Both the position numbers and the translations under genes were made by a program. Below the pieces are notes generated by a model. The model searched no databases and was not told where the DNA came from. It saw only the letters and a list, made by a program, of their open reading frames with translations. Of a stretch of 64,000 nt of DNA, positions 62,884 to 64,000 are shown in pieces; within the stretch, counting starts at the first letter, position 1, and each line of letters begins with the position of its first letter. Origin of the DNA: an uncultured Candidatus Melainabacteria bacterium (GTDB taxonomy: Bacteria; Cyanobacteriota; Vampirovibrionia; Gastranaerophilales; Gastranaerophilaceae); the NCBI GenBank assembly GCA_947090755.1, contig CAMUPF010000004.1, positions 37,274-101,273 on the forward strand, in the 5' to 3' direction.

Positions 62884-63918
62884 ATGAGTTTAATTAAATT
62901 ATTTAAGCATAAAAATAGAAAAGTTCTGTTTACGACACCGTCGCATAGTCAGAGCTTTTTTATTGTGAATAAGTTTTTGCAGTTTTATAAACACGATATT
63001 TCAGAAACTGACGCACATGATCCGGTTACTGCTCTGGCGGAAGCTGAAACAAGGGCTGCGAAGATTTATGGCTCTAAATATACTAAATTCTTGACAAACG
63101 GGTCAACCTCCGGCATAATTGCTGCAGTTCTTTCGTGTGTCAAAAAAGGCGAAAAGGTTATGGTGTGGAAAAATGCCCACCCTTGCCACCTGAATGCCGT
63201 TAAACTTGCCGGCGCGGAACCTGTTTTTTATGATTTACCATTAATTGATGAGTGGGGTGTTTATGGTAAGTTTGACGTTGAAACTTTAAAGTTGACACTA
63301 AATAGTGACAGAATTGCTGCAATAATTGTAACATCGCCATCTTATGAGGGAATTGTTTCTAATGTTTCACTAATCAGTGACATTTGTCTTGCGAATAATG
63401 TTAGATTAATCGTAGATGAGGCACACGGTGCATTATATCCGTTTTCTGACAGGTTGCCGAAATCATCTGTCGGTATTGCAGATTTTACTGTTCAATCTTT
63501 GCATAAAACTGCTGGCGGTTTAAATCCGACAGCACTTTTACATTCTCAGGAAGTTAATCCGTCAGACGCTCTTGCCTTGATTAACACAACCTCCCCTTCA
63601 TATCCTTTGTTAATGAGCATAGAAGCCAATATAAATTTTTTAAACTCCGTTCGCGGGCGTAAAAAACTCAATGAATTGATTGACGAATTGGAAATGTTAC
63701 GTTCGTACTGCGAAAATGTAGAGTTTTATGGTGATGATGTAACAAAATTGTTAATAAAAAAATCCGGATTAACGGGATTTGAACTGTCAGAAATACTTTT
63801 TGAGAAGTTCGGTATTGAAGATGAGAAGACGAATTCCGTGTCAACAATGTTGTTATCCGGTATCGGAACAAGCAAAAAGAAAATAGAAAAGCTCCGCAAT
63901 GCGTTGACAAAACTTTAA
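62884..63918 (+). CDS. PLP-dependent Orn/Lys/Arg decarboxylase-like protein, short form
   Basis: 344 residues of the decarboxylase group I major domain: FLTNGSTSGIIAAVLS (near 72), VWKNAHPCHLNAVKLAGA (near 97), IIVTSPSYEGIV (near 145), LIVDEAHGAL (near 176) and the PLP-lysine motif QSLHKTAGGLN (near 208-218). Family enzymes are usually 450 residues or more; the C-terminal domain is short or missing, so substrate and even decarboxylase activity are uncertain. The 3' end carries the -35 box of pilin locus 3. Confidence 0.82.
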   Translation: MSLIKLFKHKNRKVLFTTPSHSQSFFIVNKFLQFYKHDISETDAHDPVTALAEAETRAAKIYGSKYTKFLTNGSTSGIIAAVLSCVKKGEKVMVWKNAHPCHLNAVKLAGAEPVFYDLPLIDEWGVYGKFDVETLKLTLNSDRIAAIIVTSPSYEGIVSNVSLISDICLANNVRLIVDEAHGALYPFSDRLPKSSVGIADFTVQSLHKTAGGLNPTALLHSQEVNPSDALALINTTSPSYPLLMSIEANINFLNSVRGRKKLNELIDELEMLRSYCENVEFYGDDVTKLLIKKSGLTGFELSEILFEKFGIEDEKTNSVSTMLLSGIGTSKKKIEKLRNALTKL

Positions 63919-63932
63919 ACATGCTGCATAAT
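63904..63932 (+). promoter_or_regulatory. Promoter of pilin locus 3
   Basis: TTGACA (63904-63909) inside the last codons of the PLP-enzyme gene, 17 nt, CATAAT (63927-63932). From ACATGCTGCATAAT to the ATG the leader is almost identical to locus 1. Confidence 0.85.
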
Positions 63933-63962
63933 GAGAGTATATAAGAAAGGAAGGGTAAAAAT

Positions 63963-64000
63963 ATGAAATCGAATAGCAGTGTAACAATATTGACAGGGGG
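63963..64000 (+). CDS. Third pilin-like locus, 5' end only
   Basis: ATG at 63963 after AAGGAAGGG; the peptide reads MKSNSSVTILT and then enters a G-run (63996 to the edge, at least five G). Promoter, leader and the SVT...TGG start match locus 1, so this is almost certainly another member of the family. Tract length and state cannot be seen. Confidence 0.78.
   Translation, partial: MKSNSSVTILTG

Overview
The window looks like a chromosomal segment of a gut, non-photosynthetic relative of the cyanobacteria (class Vampirovibrionia/Melainabacteria, probably Gastranaerophilales). The case rests on a cyanobacterial-style split RNA polymerase beta' subunit (separate rpoC1 and rpoC2, with a very long rpoC2 that appears to carry the SI3 insertion), an arabinose-5-phosphate isomerase pointing to a KDO-containing Gram-negative envelope, moderate-to-low GC, and pilin-like and LktA-type adhesin families I associate with this lineage. 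The assignment is inference from gene content; no 16S rRNA or tRNA gene was seen.

Layout. 1-8.5 kb: end of a DMT transporter, a phosphopantetheinyl transferase, a 1107-residue lineage-specific protein, and a divergently transcribed 1313-residue filamentous-haemagglutinin-type adhesin with a Pro-Asp stalk and a C-terminal PilZ domain. 8.5-19.3 kb: glycosyltransferase and KdsD, two lineage-type membrane proteins, tmRNA (ssrA) with a duplicated 3' end, an HD hydrolase, a DMT transporter, and a SulP-dxs pair. 19.3-27 kb: ilvD, a YkgJ-type protein, a HEAT-repeat-like protein, two very small ORFs, a bioF-bioG-bioC operon and a small secreted protein. 27.1-28.2 kb: first phase-variable pilin-like gene. 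28.2-37.3 kb: rpoB-rpoC1-rpoC2 on the minus strand. 37.6-46.8 kb: an SGNH hydrolase, a candidate Yfr1-like small RNA, then trx-ccdA-ribH-murQ-gpsA-ricT-DUF486-dnaE on the plus strand. 47.1-56.4 kb: a compact co-oriented short-tailed-phage-like cassette (HTH regulator, amidase, tail protein, capsid, probable holin, scaffold-like protein, adaptor, small terminase, portal, large terminase) with no integrase, repressor or replication gene. 56.4-59.4 kb: TerC-like protein, miaB, mgtC-like. 59.5-64 kb: second phase-variable pilin, folE2-rpiB-rsfS, a PilZ protein and a PLP decarboxylase-like protein, and the start of a third pilin copy running off the right edge.

Main points. (1) Three dispersed pilin-like loci share one promoter architecture (TTGACT/A, 17 bp, CATAAT) and a poly-G tract between the start codon and the prepilin cleavage site. 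The two complete loci both have 13 G, which puts the pilin out of frame; 12 or 15 G would restore it. Their first 58 conserved residues are identical although 40 of the 58 codons differ, so the reading frame is under selection. The C-terminal halves have diverged. (2) The phage-like cassette is a candidate domesticated particle or gene-transfer-agent-like element. (3) At least eight transcription units without a Shine-Dalgarno sequence have a -10 box exactly 6-7 nt before the ATG, so they look leaderless; ilvD and the SulP gene do this divergently with overlapping -35 boxes. (4) A 64-nt two-hairpin RNA with an unpaired CTCCTCCCC segment, just upstream of a thioredoxin-like gene, resembles cyanobacterial Yfr1. 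(5) A predicted secreted adhesin ends in a PilZ domain with intact c-di-GMP-binding motifs.
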